Position numbers and translations under genes: made by a program. A stretch of 64,000 nt of DNA, taken from Roseobacter sp. HKCCD6576-2. GTDB lineage: Bacteria > Pseudomonadota > Alphaproteobacteria > Rhodobacterales > Rhodobacteraceae. The stretch is taken from positions 806,001-870,000 of the forward strand of contig NZ_WVNW01000001.1 in NCBI RefSeq assembly GCF_013179285.1. The letters run 5' to 3'. Under the pieces are notes generated by a model, which did not search any database, was not told where the DNA came from, and saw nothing but the letters and a program-made list of their open reading frames with translations. Numbering within the stretch: the first letter of the stretch is position 1; every line of letters starts with the position of its first letter. Positions 8,919-17,883 of this stretch are shown piece by piece.

Positions 8919-9524
8919 ATGACCACTGCCTTCCTGCCCGGCTTTGCCCTCGGGTTCAGCCTGATCCTCGCCATCGGGGCGCAAAACGCCTTTGTGCTCC
9001 GGCAAGGTATTCGGCGGGCGCATGTCTTCGCGGTCTGCCTGACCTGTGCGGTCTCCGACGCGCTTCTGATCGCCCTGGGGGTGAGTTCCTTTTCGGTTGT
9101 GGCCGAGGCATTGCCCTGGCTGACCCCGGCTTTTCGGTATGGTGGGGCAGCGTTCCTGATTGTCTATGGTGCCAAGGCCTTCTGGGCGGCTTGGAGGGGC
9201 GCCGACGCACTTGCCGTGGGGCGCGATGGCGTTGGCAGCTTGCGCGCGACGATCCTGACGGTTCTGGCGCTGACCTGGCTGAACCCGCATGTGTATTTGG
9301 ACACGGTGGTCTTATTGGGCTCGATCTCCACCCAATATGGCGAGAACGCGGTTTGGTTCGGGGCCGGCGCGGTGACGTCCAGCTTCGTATTTTTCTTCTC
9401 CCTCGGCTATGGCGCTCAGCTTTTGGCGCCGCTTTTCGCGCGGCCCCGCGCTTGGCAGATTCTGGACGTCTTTGTTGGCCTGGTGATGTGGGCGATTGCG
9501 TATAAGCTGATCTTTCTGATCTGA
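8919..9524 (+). CDS. LysE/ArgO-family amino-acid exporter
   Basis: A 201-residue inner-membrane exporter of the LysE superfamily, with about six hydrophobic segments. The N-terminal IGAQNAFVLRQGI and the later TWLNPHVYLD (around residue 125) are the hallmarks of the LysE/ArgO branch, which exports basic amino acids. It is divergent from the argP-like regulator gene, which probably controls it. The ATG at 8919 fits the family N-terminus; the open frame continues upstream but has no family similarity there. Confidence 0.9.
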   Translation: MTTAFLPGFALGFSLILAIGAQNAFVLRQGIRRAHVFAVCLTCAVSDALLIALGVSSFSVVAEALPWLTPAFRYGGAAFLIVYGAKAFWAAWRGADALAVGRDGVGSLRATILTVLALTWLNPHVYLDTVVLLGSISTQYGENAVWFGAGAVTSSFVFFFSLGYGAQLLAPLFARPRAWQILDVFVGLVMWAIAYKLIFLI

Positions 9525-9565
9525 CCGACTTGCAGCCGCCCGGGCGATAGGGTTCTTTGGCGGTC

Positions 9566-10489
9566 ATGGCCGATGCCGCGCAAACCCTTGAAAAGCCGAC
9601 GACCCGCCCCCTGATGGGGGTGTTTTGGATGTTGGTCACCGGGGCTTGTTTTGTGGCCGTCACCGCCATTGTGAAGGTCGTGGGCTCCGATGTGCCGCCC
9701 GCGCAATCCGCCTTTCTGCGTTATGTTTTGGGGCTGGTGTTTCTGATCCCTATGATCCGTCCGATCCTGCGGGCGCAGTTGAGCCGCCGGGCGATTGGCC
9801 TTTTTGGCTTGCGCGGTGTTGCCCATACCGGGGGGGTGATTTGCTGGTTCTATGCGATGACGCAAATCCCGATCGCCGAGGTCACGGCGATGAATTATCT
9901 GAGCCCGGTTTATGTCAGCATTCTCGCGGTCTTCTTTCTGGGCGAGCGGATGGCGGTGCGGCGGATTTTGGCGATTGTTGTCGCTCTGGTCGGCGCGTTA
10001 ATCATCCTGCGGCCCGGGTTTCGAGAACTCAGCCCCGGGCATTTTGCGATGCTGATCACGGCGGCGAGTTTTGCCGTTGGGTATCTGGTGGCGAAAATTA
10101 TGGCCGATGAGGTGGATGCGGCGGTGGTGGTGGGCATGCTCTCGATCACGGTCACGATTTGCCTGGCGCCGTTTGCCTGGGCGGTCTGGGTGCCGGTCAC
10201 GTGGGAGCAGTTGGGGTGGCTCTTCCTGGTCGCGGTGTTTGCGACGGCGGGGCACTATACGATGACGCTGGCCTTTGCGGCGGCGCCTTTGACGGTCACG
10301 CAGCCGGTTACGTTCTTGCAGTTGGTTTGGGCCACCGCTTTGGGCGCCTTGGTCTTTGCCGAGCCGGTGGATATCTGGGTGATCGCGGGGGGCGGATTGA
10401 TCATCGCGGCGATCAGTTTCATGACCTGGCGCGAGGCGGTCTTGCGGCGGCGCAATGTCACCCCGGCTGTGTCGCAGACCAAAGGTTAA
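9566..10489 (+). CDS. EamA/DMT-family transporter
   Basis: A 307-residue exporter of the drug/metabolite superfamily with about ten membrane segments in two EamA repeats (about residues 20-145 and 155-285). The PVYVSILAVFFLGERM segment at the end of the first repeat is typical. The ATG at 9566 is preferred to a TTG three codons upstream. It is a separate family branch from the transporter at 1275. The substrate is not visible from sequence. Confidence 0.85.
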   Translation: MADAAQTLEKPTTRPLMGVFWMLVTGACFVAVTAIVKVVGSDVPPAQSAFLRYVLGLVFLIPMIRPILRAQLSRRAIGLFGLRGVAHTGGVICWFYAMTQIPIAEVTAMNYLSPVYVSILAVFFLGERMAVRRILAIVVALVGALIILRPGFRELSPGHFAMLITAASFAVGYLVAKIMADEVDAAVVVGMLSITVTICLAPFAWAVWVPVTWEQLGWLFLVAVFATAGHYTMTLAFAAAPLTVTQPVTFLQLVWATALGALVFAEPVDIWVIAGGGLIIAAISFMTWREAVLRRRNVTPAVSQTKG

Positions 10490-10680
10490 CATTCTGTTTC
10501 TTTTAGAAGATTATGCGATCGCAACGCGCTAGCGTGCGGTCTTTGCCATGCTCAGAAATGAGGCAGCGTCTTGCGGCAGCGCCCATTGCGAGACCAAAAC
10601 CCTCTGCTGCGACGCGGCAATTCTAATGCGACGGTTGCGTTGCGCGCCAGTCTCCTCCCCGGTGATAGGGCGGAGGGTTG

Positions 10681-11373
10681 ATGATGGCACCGAAAGCAGT
10701 GATTTTTGGCGGGCTCGGCAGCTTGGTGGAGTGCGCGGATTTGGACCGGCAGGCCTGGAATGCGGCCTTTCGGATACATGGCGTTGGCTGGGACTGGTCC
10801 TGGGATGTCTATGCCGAATTGATGCGCCCCGGCGGCGATTGGCAATTGGCTGCCCGCTTCGCGGATTATCTCGGCATGGAGGTGGATGCGGCGCGGCTCG
10901 ACGTCACGCATCAGCGTCTGTTCGCGGCGCGGTTGGCTGATGGCATTCCGCTTCGCCCGGGCGTCGATGCGGTGCTGCGTTGGGCGGCGAAGGCGCGGCT
11001 GCCGATTGTCTTGGTCAGCCGGTCCGAAGCCGGGCCCGTCGAGGCGCTTTTGAAAGCGACGGCGCGGGCGCGGGCGGGCATTCCGTTTGACATGATCATT
11101 CTGCGCAGCGATGTCCGCCGGATGGCACCAGACCCCGAGGCAATGGTGCTGGCGCTGACGGAACTGGGATTGGCGCCAAAACAGGCGGTGGCCATTGTCG
11201 ATACCCCCGCCACGGCGGAGGCCGCGCGGGAGGCGGGCCTGCCCTGCTTGGCCTATCCCGGCGTTTTGGCAGAAAACGAGCGCTTTGATCCGCCGATCGT
11301 GCGGGCACCGATCTTGCGGGTGGATCGGGTGATTGAAACGTGGCGCGGCCTGCCGATGATGGTGGCGGAATAA
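10681..11373 (+). CDS. HAD-superfamily-like protein lacking the nucleophile
   Basis: A 230-residue HAD-fold protein of the CbbY/PGMB-like subgroup: motif 1 region, an alpha-helical cap (about residues 15-80) and a Rossmann core. The phosphatase motif DxDGT is replaced by FGGLGSL, so both motif-1 aspartates are absent. Motif 2 (LVSRS) keeps a Ser. Motif 3/4 reads MAPDPEAM and IVDTPATAEAAREAG, so the usual Lys and one acid are changed. A GGAGG lies 4 bases before the ATG at 10681; a second ATG follows immediately. Phosphatase activity is unlikely; a binding or regulatory role is inferred. Confidence 0.75.
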   Translation: MMAPKAVIFGGLGSLVECADLDRQAWNAAFRIHGVGWDWSWDVYAELMRPGGDWQLAARFADYLGMEVDAARLDVTHQRLFAARLADGIPLRPGVDAVLRWAAKARLPIVLVSRSEAGPVEALLKATARARAGIPFDMIILRSDVRRMAPDPEAMVLALTELGLAPKQAVAIVDTPATAEAAREAGLPCLAYPGVLAENERFDPPIVRAPILRVDRVIETWRGLPMMVAE

Positions 11374-11450
11374 CGTCGCTGCAGCCCCGATGGTTAACCT
11401 TTCCGTAAGATTTACCTTGTGCTGGGTCGCATCGCGTTAGATGGGGAGGC

Positions 11451-12122
11451 ATGAGAAAATGTTCATGCTTTGTTTGCATTCTTGCCACCCTGTATCTGTT
11501 CACGCTCTCCCCCGGTGGCGCGGAGGTGCTGCGCGGGGCTGTCGAAATCCTCGATGGAGATACCCTACGTCTGGACAGGCGGGTTGTCCGACTAGACGGG
11601 ATCGACGCACCGGAGCAGGATCAACGCTGTCGCCGAACGAATGGGGATGACTGGGCCTGCGGGGTCTGGGTCGCGGCGCAAGTGGCGGCAGAAACACGCG
11701 GCGCCGTTGTGAGTTGCGTGGGAGACGAGACCGACCGCTATGGTCGGCTTCTGGCGCGCTGCACCACTGAGACTGGGCAGGATCTGGGCGACTGGTTGGT
11801 CAGCGGTGGCATGGCGCGGGCCTATCGGCGGTATTCGATGGCCTATGCGGCGCAAGAGGACGCGGCCCGGGCGGCTGGCGTTGGATTGTGGGCCGGTGCG
11901 TGGAGCGCCCCCGCCGACCATCGCGCGCGGTGCGGCGCGCTGCTGTCGGATGTGGCGGCGGGCTGTGCGATCAAAGGCAATATCTCGGACAACGGTCGAA
12001 TTTATCATGTGCCGGGGAGCCGATCTTATGGCCGAACGCGGATCGATCTAGCGCGCGGCGAGCGTTGGTTTTGCACAATTGCCGAGGCCGAAGCAGCGGG
12101 ATGGCGCGCGCCGCGCGGATGA
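11451..12122 (+). CDS. Secreted thermonuclease-family (SNase-like) protein
   Basis: A 223-residue protein with an N-terminal signal peptide (about residues 1-24) followed by a staphylococcal-nuclease OB-fold. Catalytic and Ca2+-binding features are visible: [21 protein letters not shown] and [10 protein letters not shown], with two Arg, one Glu and the Asp residues of the family. After the nuclease fold (about residue 150) comes a separate tail with YHVPGSRSY and GERWFC, a short module often attached to bacterial nucleases. It probably degrades nucleic acid in the periplasm or outside the cell. Confidence 0.88.
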   Translation: MRKCSCFVCILATLYLFTLSPGGAEVLRGAVEILDGDTLRLDRRVVRLDGIDAPEQDQRCRRTNGDDWACGVWVAAQVAAETRGAVVSCVGDETDRYGRLLARCTTETGQDLGDWLVSGGMARAYRRYSMAYAAQEDAARAAGVGLWAGAWSAPADHRARCGALLSDVAAGCAIKGNISDNGRIYHVPGSRSYGRTRIDLARGERWFCTIAEAEAAGWRAPRG

Positions 12123-12199
12123 CTTGATTTCCGTCAAATCGGAGCGCGGGCGCAAGTGCTACCAATTGAGTCGCACGCAGCATGCAGGAGGAAACCCGT

Positions 12200-12439
12200 A
12201 TGTCCCACACCCCACATGAATTGGCCGAGGAGTTCCCGGATAAGGTCGAGCAGATTCATATGCTCAAGACCACCGACAAGCATTTTGCCAAGCTGATGAA
12301 GGACTATCACGAGGTGAACCGTGCCGTGCACCGCGCAGAGACGGGCGTGGAACCCTGCGATGACCTGGCCCAGGTGCAGATGCGGAAAGAGCGGATGCAT
12401 TTGAAAGATCAGATCGCGGCGATGTTGGCGAAGGCCTGA
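12200..12439 (+). CDS. YdcH-family (DUF465) small protein
   Basis: A 79-residue, highly charged helical protein of the YdcH/SlyX-like DUF465 family, recognisable from the helical hairpin FPDKVEQIHML, DKHFAKLMKDYHEVNRAVHRAE and a terminal KDQIAAML. AGGAGG about 7 bases upstream supports the ATG at 12200 over an in-frame ATG six codons earlier. No biochemical role is established for the family. Confidence 0.88.
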   Translation: MSHTPHELAEEFPDKVEQIHMLKTTDKHFAKLMKDYHEVNRAVHRAETGVEPCDDLAQVQMRKERMHLKDQIAAMLAKA

Positions 12440-12530
12440 CCGGAGGTCCCAAGCGCTGCATGGCGCGTTCCACCTGCCGGTCGTGACATGCGGCGCTCTG
12501 CCAAGCAAAGCAGGTTTTCAGGGTGCAAGA

Positions 12531-12902
12531 GTGTCCCAACCAGATCCCCCACAGATCAGGTTTGTAAGAGGCCTCCGTTATGTTGCGCGGGTCGGTTTGG
12601 GGATGTTTTGCCTGATCTGGTTCATCTTCGCGCTGCTCTCCGGGGCGGAACAGGCGGGCGGTGTGCTGAGAAATAGCCCCAATGCCCTGCCCTGGGTTGG
12701 GCTGGCCATCCTGGTTGCTGTCGCGTTTCGGTATGAGCGTCTCGGCGGCGGATTGATCGTCGCCGCAGGGTTGTTCGCGGCCGTGTATTTTGACGCTCTG
12801 GCCGTTTGGCAGGTGATGGTCCTGATCCCGCTGCCCCTGATCCTATTCGGCGGAGCGCTGATCTATGTTGGATCGATAAGTCCTTTGGTGCGCCAGAGCT
12901 AA
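12531..12902 (+). CDS. Small hypothetical membrane protein
   Basis: About 123 residues with three or four hydrophobic segments (about residues 18-37, 50-68, 70-90 and 92-115), hence an inner-membrane protein. I chose the GTG at 12531 because the segment before it looks noncoding; other starts, including an ATG-initiated membrane core at 12603, are possible. Its 3' end overlaps the convergent CoxG-like gene by four bases. No family recognised. Confidence 0.55.
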   Translation: MSQPDPPQIRFVRGLRYVARVGLGMFCLIWFIFALLSGAEQAGGVLRNSPNALPWVGLAILVAVAFRYERLGGGLIVAAGLFAAVYFDALAVWQVMVLIPLPLILFGGALIYVGSISPLVRQS

Positions 12903-13366
12903 GCGGTCTCGGCGTCGTCGTCGGTGCCTTCGACCTGAGCCTGAAAGTTCTCGAAGAATTGATCGGCCATTTTCCGGGCGAAACTGTCGATCAGGCGCGA
13001 GCCGAGTTGAGCGATTTTGCCGCCGACTTTAGCGTCCACGTCATAATGCAGATCGGTGCCTCCGCCCTCGGCATCGCTGAGCGTGACCTCTGCACCACCT
13101 TTGGCAAAACCGGCCACCCCGCCTTTGCCCTCGCCGGAAATGGTATAGCTTGTTTCGGGCACGATATCGCTGAGCGTGACCTCCCCTTTGAACGTGGCTT
13201 TTACCGGGCCGACCTTCTGTTTGACCACGGCGGAGAACCCCTCTTCCGGCGATCCGGTCAGCTCTTCGCAGCCCGGAATGCAGGCTTTCAGGGTCTCGGC
13301 ATCGTTCAACGCGGCCCAGACCGTGGCGCGGTCGGCGGCGATGGTGCGGGTGGCGTGTAATTCCAT
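12899..13366 (-). CDS. CoxG-like SRPBCC-family protein
   Basis: A 155-residue START/SRPBCC-fold protein of the carbon-monoxide-dehydrogenase subunit G family, with the opening pattern of beta strand then DRATVWAALNDAETLKACIPGCEEL and a C-terminal long helix. In CO dehydrogenase clusters CoxG helps to attach the enzyme to the membrane, but stand-alone copies like this one, with no cox genes nearby, have no defined role. Start is the ATG with GGAGGAGACG just upstream. Confidence 0.85.
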   Translation of the reverse strand: MELHATRTIAADRATVWAALNDAETLKACIPGCEELTGSPEEGFSAVVKQKVGPVKATFKGEVTLSDIVPETSYTISGEGKGGVAGFAKGGAEVTLSDAEGGGTDLHYDVDAKVGGKIAQLGSRLIDSFARKMADQFFENFQAQVEGTDDDAETA

Positions 13367-13420
13367 GAAACGTCTCCTCCAGGCGGTCTGATCAGGAGTA
13401 GAGCGCAGGCGCGGGCCGCG

Positions 13421-14818
13421 TCAACGTTCGATCTCATAAGGCAGCGTGTCGCGATGGTTCGGATCGACGCTGAGCTTGCGTTCAAGCGGCGGGACCGAGC
13501 GTTGATGGCAGCCAACCCGTTCGCAAATCCGGCAGGAGATGCCAATCGGTTGGAAACTGCTGGCGCTGGTCAGGTCCAGCCCATCGGCATAAACCAACGC
13601 ACCCGCATGTTTCACCTCGCAGCCAAGCGAGATCGCATAGCGCCGGGTCGGGCTGTTCCAGGCGCCGCCGGTTTTGGAAACGTCGCGGGCGAGGATCACA
13701 TAGCGGACGCCATCAGGGGTTTCGGCCAGTTGCCGCAGGAACCGGCCCGGCGTTTCAAAGGCGCTATGCACATTCCAAAGGGGGCAGGCGCCGCCGAAAC
13801 GCGCAAATTGCAGCCGCGTGGCGGAGTGGCGTTTGGTGATCGTGCCGGCCTGATCCACCCGGGTGAAGAAAAACGGCACGCCCTTGGCGCCGGGGCGTTG
13901 TAGCGTCGAGAGCCGATGGGCGATCTGCTCAATCGAGGCGTCGAATTGGATCGAGAGGCGCTCCAGGTCATGGCGGGTCTCGGCGGCGGCCTCGGCGAAG
14001 CGGGTATAGGGCATGAGCACCGCGCCGGCGAAATAGTTGGCCATGCCGATCTGCGCGATGGCCCGCGCGGTGTCGGATTGGAACCGGGCGAGATCGAGCG
14101 TGGCCTCCAGAAGCTGGGCCTGTTCCAGAAGCGCATATTGGTGGAGCAGTTGGAAGCGCTGGGTTTCAGGCGCGGCGCGGGGCGAGAGGGTGAGGGTCCG
14201 CGAGGCTGTGTCATAGTGGCGGACGCCTTCGCCCGCCGCACGGCGGATGGTGATGCCACGGGCGCGGAGCAGATCCTCGGTATGGCTGGCGAGATCGGAG
14301 GTGGCCTGCGCCGCGAAGCGTTCGGCGGCGCGGTCCATCGCGTCGATGTAATTGTCACAATAGTGGAAGAAATCGCGCACCTCTTCCCAGGGGGAGGCGG
14401 CGGTGGGTGTCCCGCTTTGGCCTAGCGCTTCGTCCAGCGAAGCGAGGCGTTCGTGGGTCTGACGATAGCTGCGATGCAGGTCGAGAAAGGCGCGGGCGAG
14501 GGCCGGGGCGTTTGAGGCGGCCAGGCGCAGATCGGCCAGCGGTGGGGTGCTGTCTGTAAAGACCGGATCGGCCAGTGCCTCGCGCATGTCGGAGACCAGA
14601 CGTTCGGCATCACCGGTGCTGAGTTCGGTGACGTCGAAGCCGAACTCCTGCGCCAAGCCGAGGACAACTGTGGTCGAGACCGGGCGGTTGTTGTTCTCCA
14701 TTTGATTGAGGTACGGGAGCGACACGCCAAGCTTGGCGGCGAAATCCTTCTGCGTCAGGCCAAGGCGGGTGCGGAGTTCGCGGAGCTTGGCCCCGGCATA
14801 GAGTTTCTGAACGGCCAT
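13421..14818 (-). CDS. pccR: PccR/ScfR-family acyl-CoA-responsive regulator
   Basis: A 465-residue XRE-type regulator of the ScfR family (PccR, RamB relatives). It has an N-terminal HTH (about residues 10-62, GLTQKDFAAKLGVSLPYLNQ), a middle region related to ImmA/IrrE peptidases in which the zinc motif is not intact (LLHQYALLEQ), and a Cys-containing C-terminus (SCRICERVGC). In Rhodobacter sphaeroides PccR activates propionyl-CoA carboxylase genes through TTTGCAAA-N4-TTTGCAAA sites. Here pccB is two genes away and matching boxes lie 12-40 bases before this start. The upstream in-frame TTG at 14857 lies inside the box and is rejected as a start. Confidence 0.88.
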   Translation of the reverse strand: MAVQKLYAGAKLRELRTRLGLTQKDFAAKLGVSLPYLNQMENNNRPVSTTVVLGLAQEFGFDVTELSTGDAERLVSDMREALADPVFTDSTPPLADLRLAASNAPALARAFLDLHRSYRQTHERLASLDEALGQSGTPTAASPWEEVRDFFHYCDNYIDAMDRAAERFAAQATSDLASHTEDLLRARGITIRRAAGEGVRHYDTASRTLTLSPRAAPETQRFQLLHQYALLEQAQLLEATLDLARFQSDTARAIAQIGMANYFAGAVLMPYTRFAEAAAETRHDLERLSIQFDASIEQIAHRLSTLQRPGAKGVPFFFTRVDQAGTITKRHSATRLQFARFGGACPLWNVHSAFETPGRFLRQLAETPDGVRYVILARDVSKTGGAWNSPTRRYAISLGCEVKHAGALVYADGLDLTSASSFQPIGISCRICERVGCHQRSVPPLERKLSVDPNHRDTLPYEIER

Positions 14819-14829
14819 ATGACCCTCGG

Positions 14830-14858
14830 TTTGCAGAATTTGCAGATCAGTTTGCAAA
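14830..14858 (-). promoter_or_regulatory. PccR operator upstream of pccR
   Basis: Three half-site-like octamers occur in a row: TTTGCAGA (14830-14837), TTTGCAGA (14839-14846) and TTTGCAAA (14851-14858). The last two are separated by exactly four bases, matching the published PccR motif spacing. The site is 12-40 bases before the pccR start codon, which suggests autoregulation. Operator identity is by similarity to the Rhodobacter motif. Confidence 0.8.
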
Positions 14859-14918
14859 TCTACCCGGTGGTCGTGTGTTTTGGAAGGGGCTGGGCAGCCT
14901 TGCGCGTTTCGCGTTGGT

Positions 14919-16136
14919 TCAGAGGCCAGAAACCTGCCGCTCGCGGCGGATCGTGTAGAGGATCGACGCCACCGCCAAAAGGGCTGTGATCAGCATAATC
15001 CAGATCAGCGGAAAGGCCCCGCGGCCTTCGGTCAGAAGGGTGCCGGCCAATGCCGAGAGCGCCGCGCCGCCGCCAATCATGAAGGCCCCGCCAAGACCCG
15101 AGGCCGTCCCCGCCAGATGGGGCCGGACAGACAACATGCCGGATGTGGCGTTGGGCAGGACCATCCCATTGCCGAGGCCGACAAAGGTCATGAAGCCAAA
15201 GAAGATCGGGGCCGTCTGCACCCCACCTAAGAAGAACAAGAGCGAGAGGAAAACGCCGGTTGCCGAGATAATCGCGCCCCAAAGGATCATCGCGTTGATG
15301 CCGACGCGGACCGAGTAGCGACCAGAGACGAAATTGCCGAAGAAATAGCCCACAGCCGGGGCGCCGAAGAAAAACCCAACCATCGCGGGCGAGAGGCCAA
15401 AGACTTCGGACCCGACATAAGGCGCACCGCCGAGATAGGCGAAAAACGCGCCCGAGGCGAAGGCGGCGGCGAGGCAATACCCCCAGAACCGACGCGAGGC
15501 GAGCAACTCGGGGTATTCGGCGAATTGTGCCCTGAAACTCGTGGTTTTGCGGGCGACTGTCTCTCCTAAATCGCGCCAGATGAGGGCCCAGACCATTATG
15601 CCAAGGATGGCCAGGAGCCAGAAGGTCGATTGCCAGCCGAGGGTTTCATCCATGATGCCGCCAAAGACCGGACCGATCATCGGGACGATCGCCATCCCCA
15701 TGGTGACATAACCGATCATCGAGGCGGCTTCTTCTTGCGGGACCATATCGCGGACGACGGCCCGGCCCAGAACCATGCCGACCACAACGGTTGCTTGGAT
15801 CATGCGGAACACCAGGAATATCTCGACCGTTGTGGCAAAGACGCAGCCGATCGTGGCGAGAATGAAGATGCCCAGACCCCAGAGCAGGACGGGCCTGCGC
15901 CCATAGCGATCAGAGATCGGGCCGACGATCAGTTGCAGCACGGCGTTCATGCCGAGATAGCCCGCGACCGAGAGCTGCATCACCCTATAGTCGGTGTCGA
16001 AATAGACCGACATATTCGGCAGCGAGGGCAAAAACAGGTTCATCGACAACGCGCCGAGCCCGGTCAGCACGATGAGGGTGAAGATATGTGGAGGGGTTGT
16101 CCGGTCTAAAAACCGGACAGTCGGCCGCGAACTCAT
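14919..16136 (-). CDS. Bcr/CflA-family MFS exporter
   Basis: A 405-residue, twelve-segment major-facilitator protein. The N-terminal FLPSLPNMSVYFDTDYRVMQ and the loop GPISDRYGRRPVLLWG (about residues 65-82) identify the drug:H+ antiporter-1 Bcr/CflA branch. It lies between pccR and pccB, is transcribed away from pccB, and shares with it an intergenic region carrying PccR-type boxes, so it may respond to propionyl-CoA status. Substrates of this branch include antibiotics, Cys and other small molecules; here it is unknown. Confidence 0.88.
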   Translation of the reverse strand: MSSRPTVRFLDRTTPPHIFTLIVLTGLGALSMNLFLPSLPNMSVYFDTDYRVMQLSVAGYLGMNAVLQLIVGPISDRYGRRPVLLWGLGIFILATIGCVFATTVEIFLVFRMIQATVVVGMVLGRAVVRDMVPQEEAASMIGYVTMGMAIVPMIGPVFGGIMDETLGWQSTFWLLAILGIMVWALIWRDLGETVARKTTSFRAQFAEYPELLASRRFWGYCLAAAFASGAFFAYLGGAPYVGSEVFGLSPAMVGFFFGAPAVGYFFGNFVSGRYSVRVGINAMILWGAIISATGVFLSLLFFLGGVQTAPIFFGFMTFVGLGNGMVLPNATSGMLSVRPHLAGTASGLGGAFMIGGGAALSALAGTLLTEGRGAFPLIWIMLITALLAVASILYTIRRERQVSGL

Positions 16137-16207
16137 ATGAGAGGTCTATGTCGCGGCCCGGAGCTTGTCCATGGCGCGGATGCACAGGCGGCTGTGCATC
16201 TTGGGTA

Positions 16208-16255
16208 TTTGCGAATTTGCAATATTACAGTGCAGGTTGCGAATGAATTTGCAAA
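16208..16255. promoter_or_regulatory. PccR operator array between the MFS gene and pccB
   Basis: Four TTTGCAAA-like octamers: TTTGCGAA (16208-16215), TTTGCAAT (16216-16223), GTTGCGAA (16236-16243) and TTTGCAAA (16248-16255). The last pair has the canonical four-base spacing. The array ends 89 bases before the pccB start and begins 72 bases before the divergent MFS start, so it could control both promoters. Confidence 0.8.
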
Positions 16256-16344
16256 TATGCGAGTTCGGGCTGTCTTTGCGGGGGCCATCTGGATAACCTG
16301 CCCGGAAACGCGCGCGTATCTCGCGCCTGGATCGGAGGGACCCC

Positions 16345-17877
16345 ATGAAAGACATCCTGCAAGAGCTTGAGCATCGTCGCGAAGAGGCCCGCCTGGGCGG
16401 TGGCCAGAAACGCATCGATAGCCAGCACGCCAAGGGCAAGCTGACGGCGCGCGAGCGGATCGAGCTTTTGCTGGATGAGGACAGTTTCGAAGAATACGAC
16501 ATGTTCGTCACCCATCGCTGCACCGATTTCGGGATGGAGAAGACCAAACCGCGCGGCGATGGCGTTGTCACCGGCTGGGGCACGGTGAACGGGCGGATGA
16601 TCTATGTGTTTTCGCAGGATTTCACGGTTCTGGGGGGGTCGGTCTCGGAGACCCATGCGGCGAAAATCTGCAAAATCATGGATATGGCGATGCAGAACGG
16701 CGCGCCTGTGATCGGGATCAACGATTCCGGCGGCGCGCGGATTCAGGAAGGCGTCTCCAGCCTCGCGGCCTATGGCGAGGTGTTCCAGCGCAATATTCGC
16801 GCCTCTGGCGTTGTGCCGCAGATCTCGATGATCATGGGCCCCTGTGCGGGCGGCGCGGTCTATTCGCCGGCGATGACCGATTTCATCTTCATGGTGAAGG
16901 ACAGCTCCTACATGTTCGTCACCGGGCCGGACGTGGTGAAGACCGTGACCAATGAGCATGTGACGGCTGAGGAACTGGGCGGGGCCACGACCCATACCCG
17001 CAAATCGTCCGTCGCGGATGGCGCGTTTGAAGATGACGTCGAAGCGCTGAACGAAGTGCGCCGGTTGATCGACTTCCTGCCGCTGTCGAACCGGGAAAAG
17101 CCGCCGGTGCGTGCGTTTTTCGACAGCCCCGACCGGATTGAGGAGAGCCTCGACACGCTGGTCCCCGACAATCCGAACATGCCCTATGACATGAAGGAAC
17201 TGATCCTGAAGACCGCTGATGAAGGCGATTTTTTCGAGATTCAGGAGGAGTTCGCCAAGAACATCATCACCGGCTTCATCCGGCTTGAGGGCCAGACGGT
17301 CGGTGTGGTCGCCAATCAGCCGCTGAACCTCGCCGGTGTGCTGGATATCGACAGCGCCCGAAAAGGGGCACGGTTCGTGCGGTTTTGCGATGCGTTTGAA
17401 ATCCCGATCCTGACCTTTGTCGATGTGCCGGGCTTCCTCCCCGGAACCGGGCAGGAATATGCGGGCGTCATCAAACACGGCGCGAAACTGCTCTTCGCCT
17501 ATGGTGAGGCGACGGTGCCGAAAGTGACGGTGATCACCCGGAAAGCTTATGGCGGCGCCTATGTGGTGATGAGCTCGAAACACATGCAGGGCGATATCAA
17601 CTACGCTTGGCCGACCTCAGAGATTGCGGTGATGGGGGCGAAAGGGGCGACGGAGATTCTGCATCGCGCCGATCTGGACGATCCGGAGAAAATCGCGGCC
17701 CATACGGCGGAATATGAGGACCGATTTGCGAACCCGTTTGTCGCCGCCGAGCGCGGCTTCATCGATGAAGTGATCCAGCCGCGTTCCACCCGGCGGCGGG
17801 TTTGCCGGGCCTTTGCCGCGCTTCGGACCAAGCACGTGCAAATGCCGTGGAAGAAGCACGACAATATTCCGTTGTGA
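16345..17877 (+). CDS. pccB: Propionyl-CoA carboxylase beta subunit
   Basis: The 510-residue carboxyltransferase subunit, which moves CO2 from biotin to propionyl-CoA to give (S)-methylmalonyl-CoA. Both crotonase-like halves are intact, with [14 protein letters not shown] (about 133-146) and [15 protein letters not shown] near residue 400. Length and ends are normal for the family. The ATG at 16345 follows a GGAGGGACCCC segment. It pairs with pccA at 20465, separated by six small genes, and is preceded by PccR boxes. Cytoplasmic, acting in propionate and odd-chain or branched amino-acid breakdown. Confidence 0.97.
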   Translation: MKDILQELEHRREEARLGGGQKRIDSQHAKGKLTARERIELLLDEDSFEEYDMFVTHRCTDFGMEKTKPRGDGVVTGWGTVNGRMIYVFSQDFTVLGGSVSETHAAKICKIMDMAMQNGAPVIGINDSGGARIQEGVSSLAAYGEVFQRNIRASGVVPQISMIMGPCAGGAVYSPAMTDFIFMVKDSSYMFVTGPDVVKTVTNEHVTAEELGGATTHTRKSSVADGAFEDDVEALNEVRRLIDFLPLSNREKPPVRAFFDSPDRIEESLDTLVPDNPNMPYDMKELILKTADEGDFFEIQEEFAKNIITGFIRLEGQTVGVVANQPLNLAGVLDIDSARKGARFVRFCDAFEIPILTFVDVPGFLPGTGQEYAGVIKHGAKLLFAYGEATVPKVTVITRKAYGGAYVVMSSKHMQGDINYAWPTSEIAVMGAKGATEILHRADLDDPEKIAAHTAEYEDRFANPFVAAERGFIDEVIQPRSTRRRVCRAFAALRTKHVQMPWKKHDNIPL

Positions 17878-17883
17878 GTCGGG

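Noticed and set aside
10548-10940. A Cys-rich 130-codon open frame before and over the HAD-like gene
   Set aside because: It starts without a ribosome-binding site, and most of it overlaps the better supported HAD-like gene in another frame.
16225-17583. A 452-codon minus-strand open frame opposite pccB
   Set aside because: Antisense shadow of pccB, with shadow-type composition and no domain.
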